64,000 nucleotides of DNA from contig CAJTTI010000001.1 in NCBI GenBank assembly GCA_910579225.1, forward strand, positions 95,138 to 159,137, given 5' to 3'. A program made the position numbers and the translations under genes. Position 1 is the stretch's first letter. Every line of letters begins with the position of its first letter. Source of the stretch: an uncultured Lachnospiraceae bacterium. GTDB taxonomy: Bacteria; Bacillota; Clostridia; Lachnospirales; Lachnospiraceae. Of this stretch, positions 52,320 through 59,622 are shown one piece after another. The notes beneath the pieces were generated by a model, which was not told where the DNA came from, ran no database searches, and was given only the letters and a program-made list of their open reading frames with translations.

Positions 52320-53240
52320 ATGGAAAAAATACTGATTGTCGATGACAGTCTCCTGCAGGCAAAACATTTAAAAACAATCTTAGAGGATGAGTATGACGTT
52401 ACTATTGCTCAGAGAGCGGAGGAGGGGTTGCGCTATGCCAGTGATGAAAACTTCTCTCTCATTTTGCTGGACGTGGTGATGCCGGAAATGGATGGTTTTA
52501 CGCTGCTGAAGAAATTGCAGGAGGAAATCATTACGCAGAGCGTCCCGGTCATTTTGATTACCAGCTTGTCCGATGTGGAAAACGAGCAACGTGGGCTTAT
52601 CTTAGGTGCTGTTGACTATATCACAAAGCCCTTTAAACCATTGATCGTCAAGGCAAGAGTCAATACGCACGTCAAACTATACCAATATCGCAGACAGATT
52701 GAGCAGCAATCTATGACGGATCAGCTGACGGGGATTTCCAACCGGCGCAAGTATGAACAATACAGCATCACAAAATGGAGTGAAGCAGCCCGTCTGCATG
52801 TTCCATTTTCCATCTGTATGTTTGATATTGACCGTTTTAAAGTGTATAATGACACCTTTGGCCATCCTGCCGGAGATAAAGTGATTGCTGCTGTAGCGAA
52901 AACGGCTGCTTCCCGTCTGAAGCGCAGTACAGATTTTCTGGCCCGCTACGGTGGTGAGGAATTTGTGGCACTGTCCATAGGAGACCGCTCGGAACAGATA
53001 TTTGATCATTTCAAAAAAATCCGCCAGGCAGTGGAGGACCTTCATATTCCGCATGATCCGTCTGTGTCTGAATGGGTTACCATTAGTATCGGAGGCGTTA
53101 CCATCATTCCTGAAAAGGGAAAAGACTATAACTTTTATCTTAAAATCGCGGATGCGATGCTGTACGACGCAAAGAAAAACGGACGGAACATGGTAGTCTG
53201 GGCCGATGAAAAGCTGAAGCAGCTGTGGGAAAAAAGATAG
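52320..53240 (+). CDS. Response regulator-diguanylate cyclase (PleD-like)
   Basis: 306 residues from ATG 52320 (GAGGAG 8 nt upstream). The N-terminal receiver domain has ILIVDDSLLQAKHLKTILED, the phosphorylatable Asp in LILLDVVMPEMDGFTLLKKL, and the Lys of YITKPFKPL. The GGEEF domain carries FDIDRFKVYNDTFGHPAGDK and the active A-site ARYGGEEFVAL, so it should make c-di-GMP when phosphorylated. No histidine kinase is encoded nearby and no EAL partner is seen. It is followed by a strong terminator. The gene may be newly acquired, given the AT-rich flank. Confidence 0.93.
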   Translation: MEKILIVDDSLLQAKHLKTILEDEYDVTIAQRAEEGLRYASDENFSLILLDVVMPEMDGFTLLKKLQEEIITQSVPVILITSLSDVENEQRGLILGAVDYITKPFKPLIVKARVNTHVKLYQYRRQIEQQSMTDQLTGISNRRKYEQYSITKWSEAARLHVPFSICMFDIDRFKVYNDTFGHPAGDKVIAAVAKTAASRLKRSTDFLARYGGEEFVALSIGDRSEQIFDHFKKIRQAVEDLHIPHDPSVSEWVTISIGGVTIIPEKGKDYNFYLKIADAMLYDAKKNGRNMVVWADEKLKQLWEKR

Positions 53241-53276
53241 CTTTTCCGGCATTTGAAAATTAAAATAACAGAACTG

Positions 53277-53315
53277 CCACCCTGTTACCGGACAAGTATA
53301 CAAGGGTGGTTTTTC
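53277..53315 (+). terminator. Terminator after the diguanylate cyclase gene
   Basis: CCACCCT (53277-53283) pairs with AGGGTGG (53303-53309) around a 19-nt loop, followed by TTTTTCTTT. The dus RBS lies about 20 nt further on, so dus may depend on read-through or an unseen promoter. Confidence 0.75.
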
Positions 53316-53346
53316 TTTCCAATAAACAGAACAGGAGTTTGTGCAA

Positions 53347-54285
53347 ATGGACAGAATTCATTATTATTTTGCACCCATGGAGGGGATCACCACCTGGATT
53401 TATCGCCGGGCCCATGCCGAAGTGTACGATCCTCTTTCTAAATATTTTATTCCATTTATCGAGCCTCATGAAAAAAGAGATTTTAAGACCAGAGAACTTC
53501 AGGAGATTCTGCCGGAGAATAATGAGGGAATCTATGTAGTTCCCCAGATTCTGACCAACCGGGCGGAAAGCTTTCTAAAGCTGGTCCATGCGCTGCAGGG
53601 GTATGGTTATAAGGAAATCAACCTGAACCTGGGTTGCCCGTCCAGAACCGTGGCATCGAAGCAGAAAGGTGCCGGTTTTCTGGCTTTGACAGAGGAGCTG
53701 GATCATTTTCTGGAGGATATTTTTTCGGGAACGGATGCGAAGATCTCTGTTAAGACCCGGATTGGAAAAACGGATCCGGAGGAATTCAGCCGGCTTCTGG
53801 AGATCTATAACCGGTATCCGCTGGAGGAGTTGATTATTCATCCGAGAGTACAGGCGGATTATTACCAGGGGGAACCAAGGAGAGAAGTCTACGAAGAGGC
53901 ACGGGAACACAGTCGTAATCGGACCTGTTATAACGGAGACTTGTTTACGGCCAGCCGGATTCGGAGCTTTTGCGAGGAGTATCCGGAAGAAGATCGGCTG
54001 ATGATTGGAAGAGGGCTGGTCCTGAATCCGGGACTCTGCAGCAGGAAGAGCACAAAAGAGCAGTTCAGAACGTTCCATGAAAAGCTGCTTTCCGGGTATC
54101 TGTCCCGGAATCTGGGTGATACCAATGTGCTTTTTAAAATGAAAGAATTGTGGTTTTATCAGATTCATCTGTTTGCAGATGCAAAATCTTATGAAAAGAA
54201 GCTTCGGAAAGTGCAGAGGCTTTCAGAATATATGAAGATAGTGGAAGCGCTGCTGGGAGAGCGGGAGTTTTGCCCGCCTTCCTGA
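53347..54285 (+). CDS. dus: tRNA-dihydrouridine synthase
   Basis: 312 residues from ATG 53347 (AGGAG 9 nt upstream; a GTG at 53341 is too close to the RBS). HYYFAPMEGITTWIYRR binds FMN. The catalytic Cys is in EINLNLGCPSRTVASKQKGA, and KISVKTRIGKTDPEEF and LIIHPRVQADYYQGEP are the phosphate and substrate loops. YNGDLFTASRI is followed by RLMIGRGLVLNPGL. Dus reduces uridine to dihydrouridine in tRNA D-loops. Position specificity (DusB versus DusC type) is not clear. Confidence 0.93.
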   Translation: MDRIHYYFAPMEGITTWIYRRAHAEVYDPLSKYFIPFIEPHEKRDFKTRELQEILPENNEGIYVVPQILTNRAESFLKLVHALQGYGYKEINLNLGCPSRTVASKQKGAGFLALTEELDHFLEDIFSGTDAKISVKTRIGKTDPEEFSRLLEIYNRYPLEELIIHPRVQADYYQGEPRREVYEEAREHSRNRTCYNGDLFTASRIRSFCEEYPEEDRLMIGRGLVLNPGLCSRKSTKEQFRTFHEKLLSGYLSRNLGDTNVLFKMKELWFYQIHLFADAKSYEKKLRKVQRLSEYMKIVEALLGEREFCPPS

Positions 54286-54315
54286 ATGCTTGTTTATACT
54301 TGTCTTCCCTATTTT

Positions 54316-54360
54316 AATCCTGATGTGGAAGTTTACAATAAAACACATCAGGATTTTTTT
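54316..54360 (+). terminator. Terminator after dus
   Basis: AATCCTGATGTG (54316-54327) pairs perfectly with CACATCAGGATT (54344-54355) across a 16-nt loop, followed by a T-run to 54360. It separates dus from the next island. Confidence 0.92.
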
Positions 54361-54399
54361 ATTTTGTTCGCTTATAATTATAAATTTATAAAAAATCGC

Positions 54400-54428
54400 T
54401 TGACATATTATTGAAATGATAGTATCAT
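54400..54428 (+). promoter_or_regulatory. Promoter of the isochorismatase-like gene
   Basis: A perfect TTGACA (54400-54405), a 17-bp spacer and TATCAT (54423-54428). Very strong for this window. It heads the isochorismatase-vWA-PP2C-kinase group. Confidence 0.85.
54416..54428. promoter_or_regulatory. Palindrome overlapping the -10 box
   Basis: ATGATA-G-TATCAT is a perfect 13-bp palindrome whose right arm is the -10 hexamer. A protein bound here would block RNA polymerase. The NrtR-type regulator encoded at 58674 is one candidate. Confidence 0.55.
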
Positions 54429-54483
54429 ACAAATAACAAAAGATATTATCATTATAATAATAACAAAAAAGGAGGAACATAAC

Positions 54484-55392
54484 ATGAAGACGGCTTATCC
54501 AGAGATTGTGAATCAGAATTATATTGGGAGTACAGAGAATCCTGTATCCATGAATGAGATTCTTCAGAAGGCCAATGAGGAAGAGATGACGCCTTCCGCA
54601 CAGAACAAGAAGCGGGTATTGTTCCTGGGAATTGATGTACAGCAGGATTTTATGGACGGCGGAGCCCTGGGAGTTCCTGGGGCGAAGAAAGATGTAGAGC
54701 GAATGACAGAATTTCTTTACAAACATATAAATCAGATCTCCAACATTGCAGTGTCCATTGATACTCATACGCCTCATCAGATTTTTCATCCCTGCTGGTG
54801 GATTGATGAGAATGGGAGGAATCCGGCACCATATACGGTTATTACGCTAGATGACCTGGATGCAGGAAAATGGAGGGCAGTTATCAATCCTCAGGCAAGC
54901 AGGGAATATGTGAAGCACCTGGAACAGGATGCAAAGAAGGCGCTTTGTATCTGGACCTATCACTGCCTGCAGGGAACTGCAGGGGCAGCGCTGGAGAATC
55001 AGTTCGCCAACATGATTTATTTTCACTCGGTTGCGAAGAAAACGGTGGTACAAAGGTTGGTGAAGGGACAGGATCCCATGAGTGAGATGTACGGGATCAT
55101 TAAGCCGGAGTACGATACAAAAGGATATATCAATATGGATTTCCTGAATAAGGTGGAGACATTTGACCAGGTGATCATAGCTGGCGAGGCAAAGTCGCAC
55201 TGTGTACTGGAGAGCATCAAACAGATTCTGGAGCACTATGAAACAAGGCCGGAAGTGACGAAGAAGATCTGGATTCTGGAAGATTGTATGTCGCCGATTC
55301 CGGGGTATGAGGATGCGACAGACCAGGCATTCCGGGAGTTCCGGAACCGCTACCATGTAAATCTGGTCCGCAGCACAGAAACGTTCCTGTAA
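54484..55392 (+). CDS. Isochorismatase/nicotinamidase-like cysteine hydrolase
   Basis: 302 residues, longer than PncA (about 180-210). After about 40 extra residues the fold opens with VLFLGIDVQQDFMDGGALGV, containing the catalytic Asp. Metal-type residues appear in VSIDTHTPHQIFHPCWW (the D-x-H segment), and the nucleophile Cys is in IIAGEAKSHCVLESIKQIL. A final WILEDCMSPIPGYEDAT closes the fold. The D and C of the catalytic triad are clear; the Lys position could be in KKTVVQRLVKGQD. Nicotinamide amidase activity is plausible but unproven. RBS is GGAGGA. The vWA-PP2C-kinase genes follow on the same strand. Confidence 0.8.
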   Translation: MKTAYPEIVNQNYIGSTENPVSMNEILQKANEEEMTPSAQNKKRVLFLGIDVQQDFMDGGALGVPGAKKDVERMTEFLYKHINQISNIAVSIDTHTPHQIFHPCWWIDENGRNPAPYTVITLDDLDAGKWRAVINPQASREYVKHLEQDAKKALCIWTYHCLQGTAGAALENQFANMIYFHSVAKKTVVQRLVKGQDPMSEMYGIIKPEYDTKGYINMDFLNKVETFDQVIIAGEAKSHCVLESIKQILEHYETRPEVTKKIWILEDCMSPIPGYEDATDQAFREFRNRYHVNLVRSTETFL

Positions 55393-55438
55393 TTGTTGTA
55401 AATAAAAGCACATCATAATGCAGAAAGAAGGGTGTAGT

Positions 55439-56116
55439 ATGAAGCAATATGAAAATGGTATGGTAATTGACGGTCTGGACGAGATAGAGCTGGAGAATAC
55501 TTCTATAGATGATATTGGAAGCGAAAACATCAATCTGATTTTTCTGGGCATTGATCAGTCAGGTTCTATGAAGGTTTATGACCAGGATATGAGGCATGCG
55601 CTGGAAGAATTCAGGACTGCGCTTATGAATTCCCGAGAGGCAGAAGAGATTTTAGTGGCGAGAGCCAATTTTGACTCCGGAATTGACGTAGGCGGCTATA
55701 AGAGAATAGACGAGTTTCAGACAGGTTTTACAGCCAGAGGATGTACGGCTATGTACGATGCGATCACGGAAGGAACTTCGAAACTGAAGAATTACAGGGC
55801 ATTTCTGAAAAATGAGGGCATGCGGGTAAAAGCAGTTTTTGCAGTCTTCAGCGACGGTCTGGACAATGATTCCAGGCGTACATTCAGCGAGGCAAAACAG
55901 GCAGTTTCCTTTTTGAACCAGGAAGAGATTACGACGGCGTTCATCAGTTTTGGAGGGAAAGCAGCCGGGACTGCCCGGGATCTGGGGTTTCAGAATCTTC
56001 TGGATGTGACCAGTTCCGCATCGGAACTCCGCAGAGCGTTCGATTGCCTGTCCAGATCAGTAATCGAAAGTTCCAGAAGTGTACTGGCGGACGCAAATGA
56101 TTTCTTCCAGTTTTGA
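55439..56116 (+). CDS. von Willebrand factor A domain protein (TerY/YegL-like)
   Basis: 225 residues from ATG 55439. The MIDAS motif D39-x-S41-x-S43 lies in FLGIDQSGSMKVYDQDM. The conserved Thr is probably in FTARGCTAMYDAI, and the distal Asp in FAVFSDGLDND. There is no signal peptide or membrane helix, so it is cytoplasmic. A vWA protein followed directly by a PP2C-like and a kinase-like gene is the layout of the TerY-phosphorylation triad and of E. coli yegL-yegK-yegI. It probably binds partner proteins in a metal-dependent way. Confidence 0.87.
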   Translation: MKQYENGMVIDGLDEIELENTSIDDIGSENINLIFLGIDQSGSMKVYDQDMRHALEEFRTALMNSREAEEILVARANFDSGIDVGGYKRIDEFQTGFTARGCTAMYDAITEGTSKLKNYRAFLKNEGMRVKAVFAVFSDGLDNDSRRTFSEAKQAVSFLNQEEITTAFISFGGKAAGTARDLGFQNLLDVTSSASELRRAFDCLSRSVIESSRSVLADANDFFQF

Positions 56117-56163
56117 AAAAGGGCAGGAGATTTTTCCGGATTCTGGGAAGGAGAGAAGTCAGA

Positions 56164-56796
56164 ATGTTTGTGAATAAGATCGGCAGAATCCATCTGGAAT
56201 ATGGGAAGAACTGCCAGGACTATGGGATGGCAGCAGAAAAGATCAGGATGGTGTGCGACGGATGTTCGGAAGGAGCACATACAGAGGTAGGTGTTAAGGT
56301 ATTTGTGCATTTGACGAGGCAGGGGTTCGGGGTGGAGGAGGCGTTTGAGAAATTAATGGAGTTGCTGGGGCAGAGCACGGAAGCAGTACGGGATTTTCTC
56401 TGTTTTACAATGATCCGGGTAGAAGAAGAAAAGGACGCGTATCAGGTATACTTTTGGGGGGATGGATATGTGATTCTGGAAGACACAGAAGGAACAGTCA
56501 CTTTTCGGGAATTGAAAGGCGGCGTATATCCGGAGTATTACGCGTATAATTATGTGGCTCCGGACCGTCTGAAATATTATAAAGACGGAGTTAAAATAAA
56601 AGAACTGACGTTCGGAAAAGACCGGTATCGAAGAGTGGGTGCGGCTACGGACGGGCTGCGCTATCTGATACAGGGGGAGCAGAAATTACTGGATGAGTTT
56701 ACGGCCGCTCTTCGCCTGGATCAGGAGGTGAAAGTAAAGCGGCTGATAAACCGGTATCGGACATTGTTCAAAGATGACCTGACTATAGCATGGTGA
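56164..56796 (+). CDS. PP2C-like serine/threonine phosphatase
   Basis: 210 residues from ATG 56164 (AAGGAGAG 8 nt upstream). The PP2C metal motifs are recognisable: KNCQDYG with Asp19, VCDGCSEGAHTEVGVK with Asp32 and Gly33, GAATDGLRYL (third Asp) and the C-terminal KDDLTIAW, which matches the D-D-x-T motif. It is shorter than typical PP2C (about 240-260) and resembles the PphC/YegK type. Likely role: dephosphorylating targets of the adjacent kinase. Confidence 0.83.
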   Translation: MFVNKIGRIHLEYGKNCQDYGMAAEKIRMVCDGCSEGAHTEVGVKVFVHLTRQGFGVEEAFEKLMELLGQSTEAVRDFLCFTMIRVEEEKDAYQVYFWGDGYVILEDTEGTVTFRELKGGVYPEYYAYNYVAPDRLKYYKDGVKIKELTFGKDRYRRVGAATDGLRYLIQGEQKLLDEFTAALRLDQEVKVKRLINRYRTLFKDDLTIAW

Positions 56797-56847
56797 AGGG
56801 ACGAGGCGCGAAGCAGACGGGGGATTTTAAGATTAAGGGGAAGAGGT

Positions 56848-58536
56848 ATGAAGATCAGAGATATCAGCAAATACCCGGTCCTGTCAGAAGGGGGAGAGGG
56901 CATCTTGTATGAGGATCGGGATACAGTTTTAAAATGGTATAAGCCGGGGGTAAATCTGGAGGCAAAACGCAGGAAGACAGCGCTTCTCATGAAAGCCCGT
57001 CTTCCGGAGGAGGCGGTACGGCCTTTGGAGGAACTGACGGACCGCCGGGGAAGATTTGCCGGATATCGGATGAAGAAGGTCCTGGGGGAAGAATTCCGGA
57101 TGCTGTCCAACAAGAAATTTACCAGTGCCAATGGTATTACTACAAGAGATATTCTTGGTATGCTGGTACAGATTAAGAAAGCACTTGACGAGCTGCACAG
57201 CAGTCAGATTTGGGTGGGGGATCTGAATGATCGAAATATTTTATTCGACAGCCAGCACCATATTTATCTGATTGATTGTGACAGCTGGACCGTAGGAACT
57301 GATAAATGTGAAGTTGCCCAGGAACTGTTTCAGGATCCCCTGTTGTCAGGGAATGATTTTGATGAGAAGACAGACACCTATGCTTTCTGCATTCTGGCAT
57401 GGAAGGCACTGACAAGAGTCCATCCGTTTGGTGGAAGCATGGATCCGGATCTGAATCCTGTAGAACGGATGGGAAAGGGTCTTTCCGTAATTGACCGGCC
57501 TTCTGTAAAGCTTCCCAGGACTGTAAAACCCTGGAAGAATTTGTCTCCGGAACTGATATCTGTCATGAAAGAGGTGTTTGAGCAGGGAAGGCGTTCCATG
57601 GGCGCGGAACTGGAAAAGCTTTTGCAGGGACTGAAATACTGCGCTTCTGATCAGGAATATTATGATGGAAGATATATGACCTGCCCTTTGTGCGATGTCC
57701 ATGCCCGGATCCGGAAGCGCCCGGTTTCCTGCGGCGTGCTGGAAGGTCTGATTCTGACTGCCGTGTGGAACCGGGATGAGATCCGGACCGTTCTGAACGA
57801 AGGATCCTACATTGATCAGGAGGGGGCCGTGACCCATGTACAGACTGGAAGAAAAGTTCCGTATCTTCCCGGCCGGCGGTATTATTTTACTGCAGACGGC
57901 ACTTTGATCACGGAGAATAAAGAGCAGTTCCGGATCAGCGGAAAAGAAGACTATTTCTTTGACAAGAAATTTAACAGCAGTATTGCTGTGGAAGAGAACA
58001 GAATCTGTTATTTGAACAAACAGAGCAGCCTCTGCGAAGTGATTGTCCATCCTGCGGGCAACAGTATCCGGAAGCTCTGTCAGTGCGGCAATGCTGCGTA
58101 CTTTGAGGCAAAGGACCAGAAATATTGTGTAGTCAACATCTATGATAATCAGTTGATAGTCCATGCGGACGGATATCACCTGAAACTCTCTCATAAGGGT
58201 AAAGTGATTAATTACGGCATTCACCATGATGCGCCTGCTGATTCCTGGCTGATTGTCCTGGAATGTGTTTCCGGCAGTTTCCGGACATTGGTTATATCTG
58301 GAGGTTCGGTTCTATATGATACAGATCAGATTCGGTATCCCGGTTCCCTGAATCACCTCTGTATATCGAATCAGATTCTTTATATGCCGGCAGACGGGAG
58401 GATCCGGGGATACGCATATCAGAGAGACCAGTTCAAGGATTTTGTCTGCGAACTGGTGGATGCAGACAGTAAACTTATCAAAAAGGGAAGAAGATTTCTG
58501 ATTCTGAATAATGAGAACCTCTATTATTTGGAATAG
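56848..58536 (+). CDS. Atypical protein kinase with zinc finger and C-terminal beta domain (YegI-like)
   Basis: 562 residues. N-lobe: glycine-rich SEGGEGILYE (13-22) and the ATP Lys29 in VLKWYK. C-lobe: the HRD equivalent is VGDLNDRNILF with Asp125 and Asn130, and the DFG equivalent is LIDCDSW with Asp143. The kinase part ends near residue 270. A CPLC pair (279-282) and a further Cys at 295 may bind zinc. About 260 residues of repeating beta-strands (YFTADGTLITEN, YCVVNIYDNQLIVHADG) follow, perhaps a beta-propeller sensor. It belongs to the TerY-P type triad with the two upstream genes. Substrates unknown. Confidence 0.85.
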   Translation: MKIRDISKYPVLSEGGEGILYEDRDTVLKWYKPGVNLEAKRRKTALLMKARLPEEAVRPLEELTDRRGRFAGYRMKKVLGEEFRMLSNKKFTSANGITTRDILGMLVQIKKALDELHSSQIWVGDLNDRNILFDSQHHIYLIDCDSWTVGTDKCEVAQELFQDPLLSGNDFDEKTDTYAFCILAWKALTRVHPFGGSMDPDLNPVERMGKGLSVIDRPSVKLPRTVKPWKNLSPELISVMKEVFEQGRRSMGAELEKLLQGLKYCASDQEYYDGRYMTCPLCDVHARIRKRPVSCGVLEGLILTAVWNRDEIRTVLNEGSYIDQEGAVTHVQTGRKVPYLPGRRYYFTADGTLITENKEQFRISGKEDYFFDKKFNSSIAVEENRICYLNKQSSLCEVIVHPAGNSIRKLCQCGNAAYFEAKDQKYCVVNIYDNQLIVHADGYHLKLSHKGKVINYGIHHDAPADSWLIVLECVSGSFRTLVISGGSVLYDTDQIRYPGSLNHLCISNQILYMPADGRIRGYAYQRDQFKDFVCELVDADSKLIKKGRRFLILNNENLYYLE

Positions 58537-58561
58537 TGCAGGATACTGCCCGGCTCCGGGT

Positions 58562-58590
58562 TTGACTCTCCCGGGGATATCTTATATAAT
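58562..58590 (+). promoter_or_regulatory. Promoter of the NrtR-GTPase-cysteine cluster operon
   Basis: TTGACT (58562-58567), a 17-bp spacer and a perfect TATAAT (58585-58590). Expected start near 58597, giving a leader of about 75 nt that contains an inverted repeat. Confidence 0.8.
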
Positions 58591-58623
58591 GTGAGACAGG
58601 AAGATTCTATGACTGGAATCTGT

Positions 58624-58650
58624 TGTCCAAATCCATGCCGGTTTTGGACA
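58624..58650. promoter_or_regulatory. Inverted repeat in the NrtR-like gene leader (candidate autoregulatory site)
   Basis: TGTCCAAA (58624-58631) and TTTGGACA (58643-58650) are exact 8-bp complements with an 11-nt spacer. It lies downstream of the predicted start and 23 nt before the ATG. It could be a DNA operator or an RNA hairpin masking the RBS region. Confidence 0.55.
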
Positions 58651-58673
58651 GATATGGAAAGGCAGGAACGATC

Positions 58674-59609
58674 ATGAACAACAAGAAGCCATCACCGGAA
58701 GAAAAGGCCTGGCTGGGCACATATGACATAACCCGCTTTCCAAGACCTTCAGTGGCTGCGGATATGGCGGTGTTTTCAATTATGGAAACAGCCGTGTGGG
58801 AGGAAGAGACAGGGCAGTTCCGGGGGAACTACAGGAAGGATCCTGAGAAATGTCTGAAGCTTCTGCTCATCCGCCGGGGCTCCCATCCATACAAGGACTG
58901 CTGGGCGCTGCCCGGCGGCTTTTGCCGTCCGGGAGAAAGTATTCAGGAGACTGCAAAGAGGGAACTGAAGGAAGAGACGGGGGTGGAGGATGCATATCTG
59001 AATCCCTTTTCCATCTTCAGCGAACCGGAGCGGGATCCGCGGGGCTGGATTATCTCTCATGGATTTTTGGCTCTGATGGACGGGGGACGCTGTGAACTTC
59101 GCAGCGGTTCCGATGCGTGGGAGGCAAGATGGTTTTCCATATCCATGAAGAAACAACAGGTTAAGAAAGAAGTTGAAGAGGCTCATGCAGTGATTGAGAA
59201 TGAATATGAACTTCATCTTCATTGTGAAGGGGGAAAGAATCTCTCTCTGAAGGCGGTGATTCAGGAACAGAAGACCTTTCAGGCTTATCATGAGACTGTG
59301 GAATACCGGATTCTGGAGACCGGTGGTCTTGCCTTTGACCACGCGAAGATCATTCTCTGTGCATATCTGGCGCTTCGGGAAGAGGCCGGCGACAGCGGCA
59401 GAATTGTCTTTGACCTGATGCCGGAGACATTTACCCTGAAGAGCCTTCAGAGCGCTTATGAGACCATACAGGGCAGACCCCTTCTGACGGCAAATTTCAG
59501 ACGGAAGATCGGTGCGTATGTAAAAGAGACGGAAGAAATTGCGGATGGCGCCGGGCACAGGCCTGCCAGGCTGTACCGGCGAAATCTGGACGCTTTTTAT
59601 GAGGAGTAG
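58674..59609 (+). CDS. NrtR-type Nudix-winged-helix regulator or hydrolase
   Basis: 311 residues from ATG 58674. The N-terminal Nudix domain follows FPRPSVAADMAVFSI, the usual NrtR/ADP-ribose pyrophosphatase start. The Nudix box is complete: Gly82, Glu88, then REL-x-EE-x-G at 96-103, so hydrolysis is possible; many NrtR repressors have lost it. The C-terminal part (LAFDHAKIILCAYLALREEA, FTLKSLQSAYETIQGRPL and NFRRKIGAYVKETEE) is the NrtR winged helix, ending HRPARLYR. NrtR represses NAD-synthesis genes and responds to ADP-ribose. It leads the operon with the GTPase-NYN gene. Confidence 0.88.
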   Translation: MNNKKPSPEEKAWLGTYDITRFPRPSVAADMAVFSIMETAVWEEETGQFRGNYRKDPEKCLKLLLIRRGSHPYKDCWALPGGFCRPGESIQETAKRELKEETGVEDAYLNPFSIFSEPERDPRGWIISHGFLALMDGGRCELRSGSDAWEARWFSISMKKQQVKKEVEEAHAVIENEYELHLHCEGGKNLSLKAVIQEQKTFQAYHETVEYRILETGGLAFDHAKIILCAYLALREEAGDSGRIVFDLMPETFTLKSLQSAYETIQGRPLLTANFRRKIGAYVKETEEIADGAGHRPARLYRRNLDAFYEE

Positions 59610-59622
59610 AGGAGAGCGGGTA

